Both the position numbers and the translations under genes were made by a program. Below, piece by piece: positions 1 through 8,034 of a DNA stretch of 64,000 nt. The notes under the pieces are model-generated. The model was not told where the DNA came from. It was given only the letters and a program-made list of their open reading frames with translations, and ran no database searches. Where the stretch lies: the NCBI RefSeq assembly GCF_011516635.5, contig NZ_CP096255.1, forward strand, positions 9,621,501 through 9,685,500. Direction: 5' to 3'. Each line of letters starts with the position of its first letter. The stretch's first letter is position 1. The stretch comes from Bradyrhizobium barranii subsp. apii (GTDB lineage: Bacteria > Pseudomonadota > Alphaproteobacteria > Rhizobiales > Xanthobacteraceae).

Positions 1-1
1 C

Positions 2-703
2 AACGGCTTCAAGCTCAGCGGCGCCAAGGCGCTGGTCGTCGACGGTCACGTCGCGGACCTGTTCATCGTCGCGGCGCGTACCGCTGGCGCCGCCGGCGAG
101 CGTGAAGGGCTGACGCTGTTCCTGGTCAACCCCAAGGCCAAGGGCGTTGCGATCGAGCGCACCATCATGGTCGATGCGCACAACGCGGCACGGATCGAGC
201 TTGCCAATGTCGAGGTCAACGCCGATAGCGTGCTCGGCGAGGTCGATCAGGGTGCAGCGCTGCTCGACGGCGTGCTCGACATCGGCCGCGGCGCGGTCGC
301 CGCCGAGATGGTGGGCCTGAGCGAAGAAGTCTTCAACCGCACCGTCGAGTACCTCAAGAACAGAAAGCAGTTCGGCAAGCTGATCGGCGAATTCCAGGCG
401 CTGCAGCACCGCGCCGCCGAGCTCTATGTCGACATCGAGATAACCCGCGCCGCCACGATGAAGGCGCTGCAGGCACTGGATGCCGACGTCGCCAAGGCCG
501 CATCAAGCGTCGCCGTGGCCAAGGCCCGCGCCGGCGCCACCGCCACGCGCGCGGTGCAGGAGGGCGTGCAGATGCATGGCGGCATGGGCATGACCGACCA
601 GTTCGACATCGGCTTCTTCATGAAGCGTGCACGCGTGTGCGAGGAGCTGTTCGGCGATGCGAACTACCACACCGAGCAGCTGGCAAGGGCGCGCGGGTAT
701 TGA
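2..703 (+). CDS. Acyl-CoA dehydrogenase, C-terminal part (5' end outside window)
   Basis: The reading frame is open from the first bases, so the gene begins upstream; 233 residues are present. The visible part covers the end of the middle beta-domain and the C-terminal helical domain of a flavin acyl-CoA dehydrogenase. Family hallmarks are the YLKNRKQFGKLIGEFQALQ helix that packs on FAD and the QMHGGMGMT loop, followed by a typical ending. Enzymes of this family form the alpha,beta double bond of acyl-CoA and pass electrons to ETF. Substrate cannot be told from this portion. A palindromic repeat follows the stop codon. Confidence 0.9.
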   Translation, partial: NGFKLSGAKALVVDGHVADLFIVAARTAGAAGEREGLTLFLVNPKAKGVAIERTIMVDAHNAARIELANVEVNADSVLGEVDQGAALLDGVLDIGRGAVAAEMVGLSEEVFNRTVEYLKNRKQFGKLIGEFQALQHRAAELYVDIEITRAATMKALQALDADVAKAASSVAVAKARAGATATRAVQEGVQMHGGMGMTDQFDIGFFMKRARVCEELFGDANYHTEQLARARGY

Positions 704-713
704 TCTCTAACCC

Positions 714-830
714 CACATGGTGAGGAGCCGCGCGCTTGCGCGGCGTCTCGAACCATGAAGGCCCCCGCTGCTGCATCTCGGCCTTTCATCCTTCGAGACG
801 CGCGCAAGGCGCGTTCCTCAGGATGAGGGG
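714..830. repeat. Intergenic palindromic repeat, family A
   Basis: Two inverted arms, one beginning CACATGGTGAGGAGCCGCGC and the other ending GCGCGTTCCTCAGGATGAGG, can fold into a long imperfect hairpin with internal GCGCGC stems. This is the type of dispersed extragenic palindrome common in Bradyrhizobium. No coding content is seen. Together with the next repeat it fills the gap between the acyl-CoA dehydrogenase and the IS element. Confidence 0.7.
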
Positions 831-895
831 AGAGGGCGCTCATCCGGGGCTACGGACTTCATGTGAAGCGCGAGGACGTGCGCCTCGCCCTCGGT

Positions 896-998
896 GTCGT
901 CGCCCGGCATGACCGGGCGACCCAGTACGCCGCGGCCCCTCCGGATACGATTAACGTCTCGGAATACTGGATCGCCCGGTCAAGCCGGGCGATGACAG
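896..998. repeat. Intergenic palindromic repeat, family B
   Basis: An inverted repeat: GTCGTCGCCCGGCATGACC on the left pairs with the right arm ending AAGCCGGGCGATGACAG. An internal CCCAGTA/TACTGG pair supports a cruciform or hairpin. A second member with changed sequence lies at 56301-56402. It is non-coding. Confidence 0.7.
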
Positions 999-1138
999 TT
1001 GAGTGTGTGGAGAAAGTTTGCCCCAAGCTCCGTCATGGCCGGGCTAGAGCATTTTCCGACCGGAAAGAATCGGGTGGGGATTCCCAAAACGGCGCGAGTC
1101 AGATTCAAGCTGCATGCTGGCGAGGGAGGCCAGCATGT

Positions 1139-1522
1139 ATGGCCAGGGCGCTTTCGGTTGATCTTCGCCAAAGGGTGGTAGCCGCGATTGACGGTGGCAT
1201 GTCCTGTCGACAGGCTGCTGAGCGCTTTGGTGTCAGCGCGGCCAGTGCGATCCGCTGGCGCGCTCGCCTCAAGAAAGTTGGCGACATCGTTCCTAAACGC
1301 CAGGGCGGTGACCGCAAATCGCAGCGCATCGAAGCGCATTCGCAATTGATTCTGGAGGCGGTGACAGCGAGGCCGGATATCACGCTTGCCGAGTTGCGAG
1401 AACTGTTGAAACGTCATGGAATATCGACTGGCATCGCGTCGCTCTGGCGTTTTTTCCAGCGCAGAAAGATCACACTTAAAAAAAGACAGCGCACGCCGCC
1501 GAGCAACGGCGCGGCGATATAA
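1139..1522 (+). CDS. IS630-family transposase, first reading frame (helix-turn-helix part)
   Basis: The 127-residue product starts MARALSVDLRQRVVAAIDGG and contains the N-terminal helix-turn-helix of IS630 transposases (SCRQAAERFGVSAASAIRW), which binds the terminal inverted repeats, then the linker. I chose the ATG at 1139 because the family's usual N-terminus begins there; an upstream extension would only read element-end sequence. The frame ends shortly after a run of seven A at 1478-1484. Reading continues in the -1 frame in the next entry, consistent with programmed or transcriptional slippage. Confidence 0.85.
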   Translation: MARALSVDLRQRVVAAIDGGMSCRQAAERFGVSAASAIRWRARLKKVGDIVPKRQGGDRKSQRIEAHSQLILEAVTARPDITLAELRELLKRHGISTGIASLWRFFQRRKITLKKRQRTPPSNGAAI

Positions 1523-2085
1523 ATGCCGCACGTGAGGAGTGGTTCGAAGGGCAAATCGACCTTGACCCTGAGCGTCTCGTCTTCATCGACGAAACCAGCG
1601 CCAACACCAAAATGGCGCGGCGTTACGGGCGCTCGCCACGCGGCGAGCGATGTCGTGCAGCTATCCCACACGGACATTGGAAGACGACGACGTTCACCGC
1701 TGGATTGCGCTCCGACGGTCTGATCGCGCCGCTTGTTCTGGACGGTCCAATGGATGGCGACGCTTTCCTGGCCTACGTCGAGCAATTGCTCGCCCCATCG
1801 CTGCGGCCGGGCGATACCGTTATCATGGACAACTTGCCCGCTCACAAGGTCCATGGCGTTCGAGAGGCCATCCAGGCGGTCGGAGCTAGCCTGCTCTATC
1901 TTCCGCCCTACAGTCCAGACTTCAACCCGATTGAAATGGCCTTCTCCAAACTGAAAGCGCTGTTGCGGGCCGCCGCAGCCCGCACCATGCCCGATCTCTG
2001 GCAAGCAATCGCCAACGCTCTCAAACGCTTCTCACCCGAGGAATGTCAAAATTATCTCGTCGCGGCTGGTTACGACGCAACGTGA
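1483..2085 (+). CDS. IS630-family transposase, second reading frame (DDE catalytic part)
   Basis: This frame has no good start of its own and continues the first part after a -1 shift at the A7 run (1478-1484). The fused product reads through the family sequence HAAEQRRGDINAAREEW. All catalytic acidic residues are visible: LVFIDET (first Asp), VIMDNLPAHK (second Asp) and the PPYSPDFNPIE motif (Glu). The catalytic core therefore looks intact. Whether full-length transposase is made depends on frameshifting; without it the element would be inactive. Confidence 0.85.
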   Translation, partial: KTAHAAEQRRGDINAAREEWFEGQIDLDPERLVFIDETSANTKMARRYGRSPRGERCRAAIPHGHWKTTTFTAGLRSDGLIAPLVLDGPMDGDAFLAYVEQLLAPSLRPGDTVIMDNLPAHKVHGVREAIQAVGASLLYLPPYSPDFNPIEMAFSKLKALLRAAAARTMPDLWQAIANALKRFSPEECQNYLVAAGYDAT

Positions 2086-2098
2086 TCGGAAAACGCTC

Positions 2099-2169
2099 TA
2101 GTCCCGGCCATCCACGTTCTTGCGGTGCCTCAAAAACGTAGATGCCCGGGACTAGCCCGGGCATGACGA
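2099..2169. repeat. Palindromic repeat family C, right part (interrupted by the IS)
   Basis: The right part of a repeat whose left part lies at 1030-1046. Together they give GTCATGGCCGGGC, then GTCCCGGCCATCCACG, then a partner ending CCCGGGCATGACG. Intact copies are at 4092-4178 and 15158-15244. Confidence 0.75.
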
Positions 2170-2197
2170 TTGAGAGCGTGGCTGCAACCGAAGTCTA

Positions 2198-3238
2198 TTA
2201 CCGCATCGGCGGCGCGTACTGCACGCCGCCGGCATTCCACAGCTGGTTCATGCCGCGCGGGATCTTCAGCTTGGACTTCTCGCCGATGTTGCGCTCGTAC
2301 ATCTCGCCGTAATTGCCGACGTTGCGGATGATGCGGACAACCCAGTCCTTGGTGAGGCCGAGCTGCTCGCCGTAATTGCCCTCGGTGCCGACCAGGCGCA
2401 TCACTTCCGGCTTCTTCGACTTCAGCGCCTCGTCGATGTTCTCCGAGCTCACGCCGAGCTCTTCGGCGTTGATCATCGCGTAGAGCGTCCACTTCACGAT
2501 CATCATCCAGTCGTCGTCGCGCTGGCGCACCACGGGTGCGAGCGGCTCCTTGGAGATCATGTCCGGCAGGATCATATGGTCGCCGGGCTTGGAGAGATTG
2601 AGCCGCAGCGCGTAGAGCTGCGAGACGTCGGCGGAGAGCGTGTCGCACTTGCCGGTGTCGTAGGCCTTCACGACCTCGTCCAGCTTGTCGAACTTCACCT
2701 CTTCATACTTCATGTTGTTGGCACGGAAGTAGTCGGCGACGTTGAGCAGCGTTGTCGTGCCAGCCTGCACGCAGACCTTGCTGCCGGTCAGGTCCAGCGA
2801 CGTCTCCTTGTTGCGTGAACGCGGCAGCATGAAGCCGGCGCCGTCGTAGTAGGCCACCGCTGGGAAATAGAGGTCATAGTCGAGCTCGCGCGCCATGCTC
2901 CAGGTCGAGTTGCGCGAGAGGATGTCCACCTTGCGGCTCTGCAATTCCTTGAAGCGCTCGCTGGCGTCGAGTGGAACGAACTTGGCCTTGCCGGGATCGT
3001 TGAAGATGGCGGCTGCCACCGCGCGACAGAAATCGACGTCGAATCCGGTCCAGTTGCCCTTGTCATCGGGGATCGAGAAGCCCGGCAGGCCCTTGTTGAC
3101 GCCGCACAGCACCTCGCCGCGGCGAACGGTGCGCTTCAGGGTGCGGGTATCGTAGAACTCATAGATCACCGCGAGGGCGCCGACCAGTACGGCAACGGCG
3201 AGCCCGATCAGCAGGCCGCCTCGAAAAGTGCGCATCAT
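2198..3238 (-). CDS. Amino-acid ABC transporter substrate-binding protein (AapJ-like)
   Basis: The 346-residue product has an N-terminal hydrophobic segment at about residues 9-28, then a family-3 periplasmic binding fold: RGEVLCGVNKGLPGFS start, GNWTGFDVDFCRAVAAA, and DILSRNSTWSMARE. These are characteristic of general L-amino-acid (Aap/Bzt) binding proteins. It should bind polar amino acids in the periplasm. No Aap permease or ATPase gene is adjacent, so it is either an orphan or serves a transporter elsewhere. The start is the first of two ATGs (MMRTF), preceded by a GAGAG ribosome site. Confidence 0.85.
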   Translation of the reverse strand: MMRTFRGGLLIGLAVAVLVGALAVIYEFYDTRTLKRTVRRGEVLCGVNKGLPGFSIPDDKGNWTGFDVDFCRAVAAAIFNDPGKAKFVPLDASERFKELQSRKVDILSRNSTWSMARELDYDLYFPAVAYYDGAGFMLPRSRNKETSLDLTGSKVCVQAGTTTLLNVADYFRANNMKYEEVKFDKLDEVVKAYDTGKCDTLSADVSQLYALRLNLSKPGDHMILPDMISKEPLAPVVRQRDDDWMMIVKWTLYAMINAEELGVSSENIDEALKSKKPEVMRLVGTEGNYGEQLGLTKDWVVRIIRNVGNYGEMYERNIGEKSKLKIPRGMNQLWNAGGVQYAPPMR

Positions 3239-3290
3239 GTTGCTCTCTCGAAATAATCGGGAAAAGGAATATTCGCTAAGGCGAGGAAGA

Positions 3291-3884
3291 TCAGAGTTCG
3301 GGCTTCTGTCGGATGACCACCTTGGTGCCAACCGGGACGCGATCGTAGAGATCGGCGACGTCATGGTTGACGAGACGGAAGCAGCCCGAGGATACCTTGG
3401 TGCCGATCGTATCAGGACGGTTGGTGCCGTGGATGCGGTAGACGGTGGTGCCGAGATACATGGCGCGGGCACCGAGCGGATTGCCGGGGCCGCCGGCCAT
3501 GAAGCGCGGCAAATAGGGCTGTCGCTGGATCATCTCCGGCGGCGGCGTCCAGTCCGGCCACTCCTTCTTGTTGGTGATGTTCACCAGCCCCTGCCACTGG
3601 AAGCCGTCGCGGCCGACGCCGATGCCGTAACGGATCGCGCGCCCGCCCGGCTGCACCAGGTAGAGGTGGCGCTCAGCGGTCGAGATGATGATGGTGCCCG
3701 GCGTCTCGGTGGTGCGGAAGTAGACCACCTGCTTCTGCCATTCCGGCTCGAGCTGATAGGCGTCGTCGGCGACCAGCCCCGGCTCATCGCCGCGGTCGGG
3801 CTGTTGGGCGGAGGCGTATGAGGTGGTCAGGACCAGGCCCAGCGCCGCGATGAACGCCCCGGTCAGGCGACGATAATCCGTCAT
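3291..3884 (-). CDS. L,D-transpeptidase (YkuD domain), secreted
   Basis: A 197-residue protein with a signal peptide (about residues 1-26, ending SYASA). Its YkuD catalytic domain shows IHGTNRP (His152) and the nucleophile motif SSGCFRL (Cys168). Enzymes of this family make 3-3 peptidoglycan cross-links or attach proteins to peptidoglycan in the periplasm, using Cys acyl-enzyme chemistry. The gene stands 52 bp from the binding-protein gene on the same strand, with no clear functional link. The key residues are all present, so it should be active. Confidence 0.9.
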   Translation of the reverse strand: MTDYRRLTGAFIAALGLVLTTSYASAQQPDRGDEPGLVADDAYQLEPEWQKQVVYFRTTETPGTIIISTAERHLYLVQPGGRAIRYGIGVGRDGFQWQGLVNITNKKEWPDWTPPPEMIQRQPYLPRFMAGGPGNPLGARAMYLGTTVYRIHGTNRPDTIGTKVSSGCFRLVNHDVADLYDRVPVGTKVVIRQKPEL

Positions 3885-4091
3885 TTCAAGCTCTCCCCGC
3901 TGCCACAGCGTAAATCATTCGGACCATCTGAACTCAGGGGCAGCTTCGTGGCAAGTTCATGGCGCGCCCGGCTGGTATGTCACGAGAATGCTTTGGTTTT
4001 TTGACGAGGCCGGGCAATGCCACAAACAGGGGATGGCGCGAAAAGCAGTGCCGGCGCCATCCTCCGGGCGGCGGGCTGTCAAATCTGCATC

Positions 4092-4178
4092 CGTCAGGCC
4101 CGGGCTTGTCTCGGGCATCCACGTTCTTCGTGCCCTGGGTAAAGACGTGGATGGCCGGGACAAGCCCGGCCATGACGA
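4092..4178. repeat. Palindromic repeat family C
   Basis: Inverted arms CGTCAGGCCCGGGCTTGTC and GACAAGCCCGGCCATGACG enclose the ACGTTCTT.../...ACGTGGATG core. The gap between the two flanking minus-strand genes (3885-4195) holds this repeat and nothing else that I can recognise. Confidence 0.75.
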
Positions 4179-4195
4179 TGTGGACGTAGCGCGCT

Positions 4196-5170
4196 CTAAA
4201 TCTTGTTGTTCTCCGGCGCGATCTCGAGACGCCGGACGATTTCGGTCCCCACCGCGCGGGCCTCGATCCGGGACCCGATTCGTGGGCTGCGAAAGCGTCG
4301 CCCTGAGCGCAACCGGATCGTGACGATGCAGTGCTCGTCCTCGGACCGGCCGCGGCGGTCGACGGTGATCGTCTTCACGTCGTGCCCCTCGATATGGTCG
4401 GCGCGTGGCGTGCCGTCGCCCCACAGGCGTTCGACGCGGATATCGCTCTCGCGGATGATCCAGAACGCGCCGGTCACGAGGTTGGCGTATCGGTAAACCG
4501 CGAATGCGGCGATCGCGCCGAGCGGCAGCAGCAGGATGTCGACATGGCTGGGCGGCCATCCACGCCAGAGCTTGTAGGCGTAGGGAACGGCGGACAAGGC
4601 GACGGCGATCAGCGCGACGATCCTTATGTCCCGCGCGGAAAACGCCTCGAGCGGCTCGCCGAGACGCATCTCGGGATTGCTGGCATCGAGCGGATTGACG
4701 GGTGACTCGACGTCGGGGACATCGAACTGCGCGGCGATCCGCGCGACGGTGTCGCGTACATGCGTGACGTCGGAGATCGGCGGGGACGTCAGGCGCTCCC
4801 CCGAGGCCAGCGTGAAGGCCAGCTGGAAACGGGCCTTCGCCCGCTTGCTGCCGGGAACCTGTAATCCCCTGATGTCGTCCTTCGCGACGATCCTGGTCCG
4901 GAGCTTTCCAAACGGACGCTGTTGCCCGATCAGGATCTCGTTCGGCGTGATGATCCACACCACCGCCGGCGCCAGCATGATGCCGACGACGAACGCAGCT
5001 CCCACGAGCAGCGCGGCCACCGAGACGATCACTTCCAACGTGTCGTGCGTGAACAGGCCCGGCGTGAAGCACAGCGCCACGGCGGCCGCGAAGCCGGACA
5101 TGACCAGCCGCTGCGCGATCGAGGCGCCTTCGCGAAGGCGAATGTCGGTGCTGGTGGTCGCGTCGTCCAT
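4196..5170 (-). CDS. Membrane protein of unknown function with a duplicated TM-pair/beta-domain layout
   Basis: I do not recognise this 324-residue family. Two hydrophobic helices (about 20-40 and 46-72) are followed by a soluble, beta-rich stretch starting ITPNEILIGQQRPFG. A second hydrophobic pair (about 185-200 and 208-232) is then followed by a similar stretch starting FWIIRESDIRVERLWGDG and ending in a basic region. The alternation suggests an internal duplication of a 'two helices plus PH-like domain' unit. That is inference from hydrophobicity and spacing only. Codon use is typical of the window. No neighbour suggests a function. Confidence 0.6.
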   Translation of the reverse strand: MDDATTSTDIRLREGASIAQRLVMSGFAAAVALCFTPGLFTHDTLEVIVSVAALLVGAAFVVGIMLAPAVVWIITPNEILIGQQRPFGKLRTRIVAKDDIRGLQVPGSKRAKARFQLAFTLASGERLTSPPISDVTHVRDTVARIAAQFDVPDVESPVNPLDASNPEMRLGEPLEAFSARDIRIVALIAVALSAVPYAYKLWRGWPPSHVDILLLPLGAIAAFAVYRYANLVTGAFWIIRESDIRVERLWGDGTPRADHIEGHDVKTITVDRRGRSEDEHCIVTIRLRSGRRFRSPRIGSRIEARAVGTEIVRRLEIAPENNKI

Positions 5171-5254
5171 TGCGGGCGCTGATTCCGTCGCTCGGGAAAC
5201 TCCACGGACGGGTCCGTGGAGTCAAGCAACAACGGCGGCCGCGGCGATCCGGTC

Positions 5255-5818
5255 TCAGCTGTTGGCGTTCAGCAGCTTTGCCACGGTGCGGTCGATCTCG
5301 TCATAGCGGCCCTCGCCCTCGTGCTGGAACACGATCTTGCCGTTCTGGTCGATGATGTATTGCGCCGGCCAATACTGGTTCTGGTAGGCGTTCCAGGTCC
5401 TGGAATCATTGTCCTGCGCCACCGGATAGGTGATGCCGTGGCGCTTCAGTGCGGCCTGCACATTGGCGGCGGAGCGCTCGAATGGGAATTCCGGCGTGTG
5501 CACGCCGACCACGACGAGGCCCTTGTCCTTGTACTTGGCGTAGAGGTCGGTGACGTGCGGCAGCGTGTTGACGCAGTTCACGCAGCCATAGGTCCAGAAG
5601 TCGACCAGCACGACCTTGCCGCGGAGGTCGGCGATGCTGAGCGGTTTCGAGTTGAACCAGGTGTTGATGCCGGTGAAGTCGGGCGCAGCCTGCTGGCTTG
5701 CGGCAGCGGTGACGACGGGGGTGGCGCGCGCGGCCTCGTCGCAGATGCCGGGGATGACGGCGCCTGTCACGGCCATGCCGATCAGTGCGGCGGAGACGGC
5801 GAGCAGTTTGAAAGTCAT
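5255..5818 (-). CDS. Periplasmic redoxin (TlpA/DipZ-C-like thioredoxin fold)
   Basis: A 187-residue protein with an N-terminal signal sequence (about 1-25) and a thioredoxin fold of the redoxin/AhpC-TSA type. The active site is DFWTYGCVNC (Cys79 and Cys82), followed by the cis-Pro region and GVHTPEFPFERSAANVQ, which is typical of the soluble half of DipZ-like proteins. It lies 31 bp after ccdA on the same strand. CcdA would supply electrons from the cytoplasm and this protein would pass them to periplasmic disulfides. The partner could be cytochrome c maturation or a repair enzyme. Confidence 0.85.
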   Translation of the reverse strand: MTFKLLAVSAALIGMAVTGAVIPGICDEAARATPVVTAAASQQAAPDFTGINTWFNSKPLSIADLRGKVVLVDFWTYGCVNCVNTLPHVTDLYAKYKDKGLVVVGVHTPEFPFERSAANVQAALKRHGITYPVAQDNDSRTWNAYQNQYWPAQYIIDQNGKIVFQHEGEGRYDEIDRTVAKLLNANS

Positions 5819-5849
5819 GGAAGCGTCCTCCGGTGAAGATGAGGGATGA

Positions 5850-6548
5850 TCACAGGCCGATCTGGCCGGTGGGATAGAATCCGGTGAGCCACGCCACGAT
5901 CAGCGTGTCGTATTGGAAATAGGCCGCGACCGCGAAGGCGATCACGACGACACCAAAGCCCTGCTGCAGCCGCGGGGAGATCCGCGCGAGGCTGCGCACG
6001 CGCGTGGTCGCAGCCTGTCCGCCATAGGCGATCGCGAGCATCGGGATCGCCGCGCCGATGGCATAGGCAATCAACAGCACGCCGGCCCAGCTGGCGTTCT
6101 TCGACGTCGCGACCAGCGTCAGGATCGAGCCGAGCACGGGACCGGCGCAGGGCGTCCAGACCAGGCCGAGTGTGGTGCCGAGCACGAGGCCGCCAAGCGC
6201 GCCCTCGCGCTGCACGGCGCCGGCATTGCCGAGATCGAGCCAGCCGTTGAGCCGGATCGACAGCCATTCGAACGGCGCCGGCCGCAGCATCAACAGGCCG
6301 AAGCCGAGCAGCAGGATCGACGCGGCCTCGCGCAGCACGTTCGGATCGAAATCGAACAGCCGTGTGATCGCACCCAACAGCAGCGCGGTCGCCGAGAACG
6401 AGACGACGAAGCCGAGCGCGATCATCGCAGGCCGCAGATGCCCCGCCCGCCCGATCGAGGCGCCGAGCAGGATCGGCAGCATCGGCAGCGTGCAGGGCGC
6501 GGCGATGGTGAGGATGCCGGCAAGGACGGCGAAGACAAGTTCGAGCAT
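5850..6548 (-). CDS. ccdA: CcdA-type membrane electron-transfer protein
   Basis: The 232-residue product has six predicted membrane segments and the two redox cysteines of the CcdA/DsbD-beta family in the motifs APCTLP (Cys19) and WTPCAGP (Cys134). The protein moves electrons from cytoplasmic thioredoxin across the inner membrane to periplasmic thioredoxin-like partners. The partner is almost certainly the redoxin encoded directly downstream (31 bp). Together they amount to a split DipZ. ATG 6548 is at the family's normal N-terminus. Confidence 0.9.
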   Translation of the reverse strand: MLELVFAVLAGILTIAAPCTLPMLPILLGASIGRAGHLRPAMIALGFVVSFSATALLLGAITRLFDFDPNVLREAASILLLGFGLLMLRPAPFEWLSIRLNGWLDLGNAGAVQREGALGGLVLGTTLGLVWTPCAGPVLGSILTLVATSKNASWAGVLLIAYAIGAAIPMLAIAYGGQAATTRVRSLARISPRLQQGFGVVVIAFAVAAYFQYDTLIVAWLTGFYPTGQIGL

Positions 6549-6696
6549 CGGGCACTCGTGAGGGAGGTCACGAGGGCAGTTCGGGATGGATGCGCGCGTT
6601 GTTACGTGGCGTCACACGTTCGTGAGAGGCGGGTGTCTGGTGTGGGGCGCACCGGGCGGCATTGCGAGGCAGTCCTGCCGGCCGCAGCGACGGTGC

Positions 6697-6843
6697 GCTC
6701 CCTCCCCCCTTGCGGGGGAGGGCGGGGAGAGGGGTAGCCCCGGGAAAGGTCTGTCGAGCCTCGATCGTGCCGCGCACGACAAATCGAGGGAGTCCCCGTG
6801 CGGTACCCCTCTCCCTGCCCCTCCCCCGCAAGGGGGGAGGGAA
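6697..6843. repeat. Palindromic repeat family D (CCCTCCCC... type)
   Basis: Inverted arms CCCTCCCCCCTTGCGGGGGA and CCCCCGCAAGGGGGGAGGG flank GAGAGGGGTA/TACCCCTCTC inner arms and a variable centre. Very similar copies are at 18174-18280, 20317-20424 and 61666-61812. ORFs on both strands across it are repeat artefacts. It fills most of the 6549-7100 gap; the remainder holds a terminator (6897-6937) and no gene. Confidence 0.8.
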
Positions 6844-6896
6844 TGATGGAGCGGTGCCCGCCTCACTTGGGTGGCGAGAATGGGCCTCAGCCCGCC

Positions 6897-6937
6897 AAAC
6901 ACAAAACGACCCGGAGGGGGGCATCCCGTCCGGGTCG
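6897..6937 (-). terminator. Rho-independent terminator downstream of the ECF sigma gene
   Basis: Reading the minus strand, a perfect 9-bp stem (CGACCCGGA at 6907-6915 with TCCGGGTCG at 6929-6937) is followed by TTTTGTGTTT. It sits about 165 bp after the sigma-factor stop codon. It would end that transcript before the repeat and before ccdA. Confidence 0.65.
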
Positions 6938-7100
6938 CTGGAAGTCTTGGGAGGTTTAACGAAACCGTATGTGAGCTTTATAGGAGGGAAGTTTTTCCGC
7001 CTGATGTTGTGCTTTGTTTCAATTATTTCGTCGGCGGTAACACTTCCGTGTCCGGGGACAGGGCCGAAAGTTCGGTCCTATCCCATTGAAATCCTTGGTC

Positions 7101-7712
7101 TTAGGCGGCGAAACGGTCGACGCCGGCGCCCTTAAGCAAATCGGCCAGTTGCTTGCGCGCATAGAACATCCGGGTCTTCACCGTGCTCTGCGGGATGCCG
7201 ATGATCTGACCGACCTCCTCCACCGACTTCTCATGGTAGTAGACGAGGTTGATGATCTCGCGATGCGCGGGCGACAGTTTTTGCACGCAGGCGCGCAGGA
7301 TGGCGCTGGTGTCGTTGCGGTCGAGCGAGGTCTCGGGCGTCTCGGCATCGTCAGGAATCTGGCGCACGTCGTCCTGGTCGATGTCCTCGAAGCGGCGCTG
7401 GCGCATCGCGGTCAGCGCTTTGAAGCGTGCGATCGAGAGCAGCCAGGTCGAGACCTGCGAGCGGCCCTGGAACTGGCCTGCGGTGCGCCACACGTCGAGG
7501 AACACCTGGCTGACCAGGTCTTCCGCCGTGGTCGCGTCACGCACGATGCGCAGGATGAAGCGATAAACCCGCACATTGTGCCGGCAATAGAGGATGTGCA
7601 TGGACGTCCGGTTGCCGTCCGCAATGCTCTCCAGGAGCATGTCGTCCGAGGTCGCCTGAGCGGCAATGATGCTCTGGCTGGCTTGGGCGTTGATGGCGAT
7701 GACGTTCGGCAT
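7101..7712 (-). CDS. ECF-type RNA polymerase sigma factor
   Basis: A 203-residue sigma-70 family protein. Region 2 covers about residues 38-105 (ILYCRHNVRVYRFILRIV, DVWRTAGQF, VSTWLLSIARFKAL). Region 4 covers about residues 135-190 (LSPAHREIINLVYYHEKS, then helix-turn-helix GIPQSTVKTRMFYARKQL). Region 3 is absent, as in ECF factors. No anti-sigma or zinc-finger gene lies next to it, so the control mechanism is not visible here. A terminator follows at 6897-6937. The subgroup cannot be fixed from the sequence alone. Confidence 0.9.
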   Translation of the reverse strand: MPNVIAINAQASQSIIAAQATSDDMLLESIADGNRTSMHILYCRHNVRVYRFILRIVRDATTAEDLVSQVFLDVWRTAGQFQGRSQVSTWLLSIARFKALTAMRQRRFEDIDQDDVRQIPDDAETPETSLDRNDTSAILRACVQKLSPAHREIINLVYYHEKSVEEVGQIIGIPQSTVKTRMFYARKQLADLLKGAGVDRFAA

Positions 7713-8034
7713 TGACTTAGCTCCCCGTAGCGCCGCAACCGAGCGGCGTTTCCTTGGACCAAAGTGTTAATCAGCGAACGTTTCGGGACGTCTGCACGAA
7801 AAGCGAAAAATGGTTTCGTGCGCCGCCAAATTGTTTCGTCGGACAGGCCGCGACGAAACATTCGGGGCGAAAAGCCATGGAATTTCAATGTACGGAAAAT
7901 ACGGGGGTGGGGATTGGGGAGCGCCCGGGGCAGCCGGGAACGAAATTCCGGGCTTTGCGTTCGGTCGCGCCGCCCACGTCGTCATTCCGGGGCGCGAAGC
8001 GAGCCCGGGACGACAGCGGTAGGTGCCGCGCGAC
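7713..8034. other. Non-coding gap between sigma-factor and response-regulator genes
   Basis: These 322 bases hold the upstream region of the ECF sigma gene (minus strand) and the 3' side of the response-regulator gene. About 7977-8022 resembles one arm of a dispersed repeat (GTCGTCATTCCGGGGCGCGA and CCCGGGACGACAG). I see no convincing gene, and no clear ECF promoter pair. Confidence 0.5.

Larger units (their letters stand above)
1047..2098 (+). mobile_element. IS630-family insertion sequence with TA target duplication
   Basis: The element runs between TA dinucleotides at 1045-1046 and 2099-2100. Its ends are imperfect inverted repeats (left GAGCATTTTCCGACCGG, reverse complement of right GAGCGTTTTCCGATCAC). 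Removing it and one TA restores a palindromic repeat (GGCCGGGC-TA-GTCCCGGCC), whose intact relatives lie at 4092-4178 and 15158-15244. TA duplication and a two-frame transposase are typical of the IS630/Tc1-mariner group. The length of about 1.05 kb fits the family. Confidence 0.93.
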
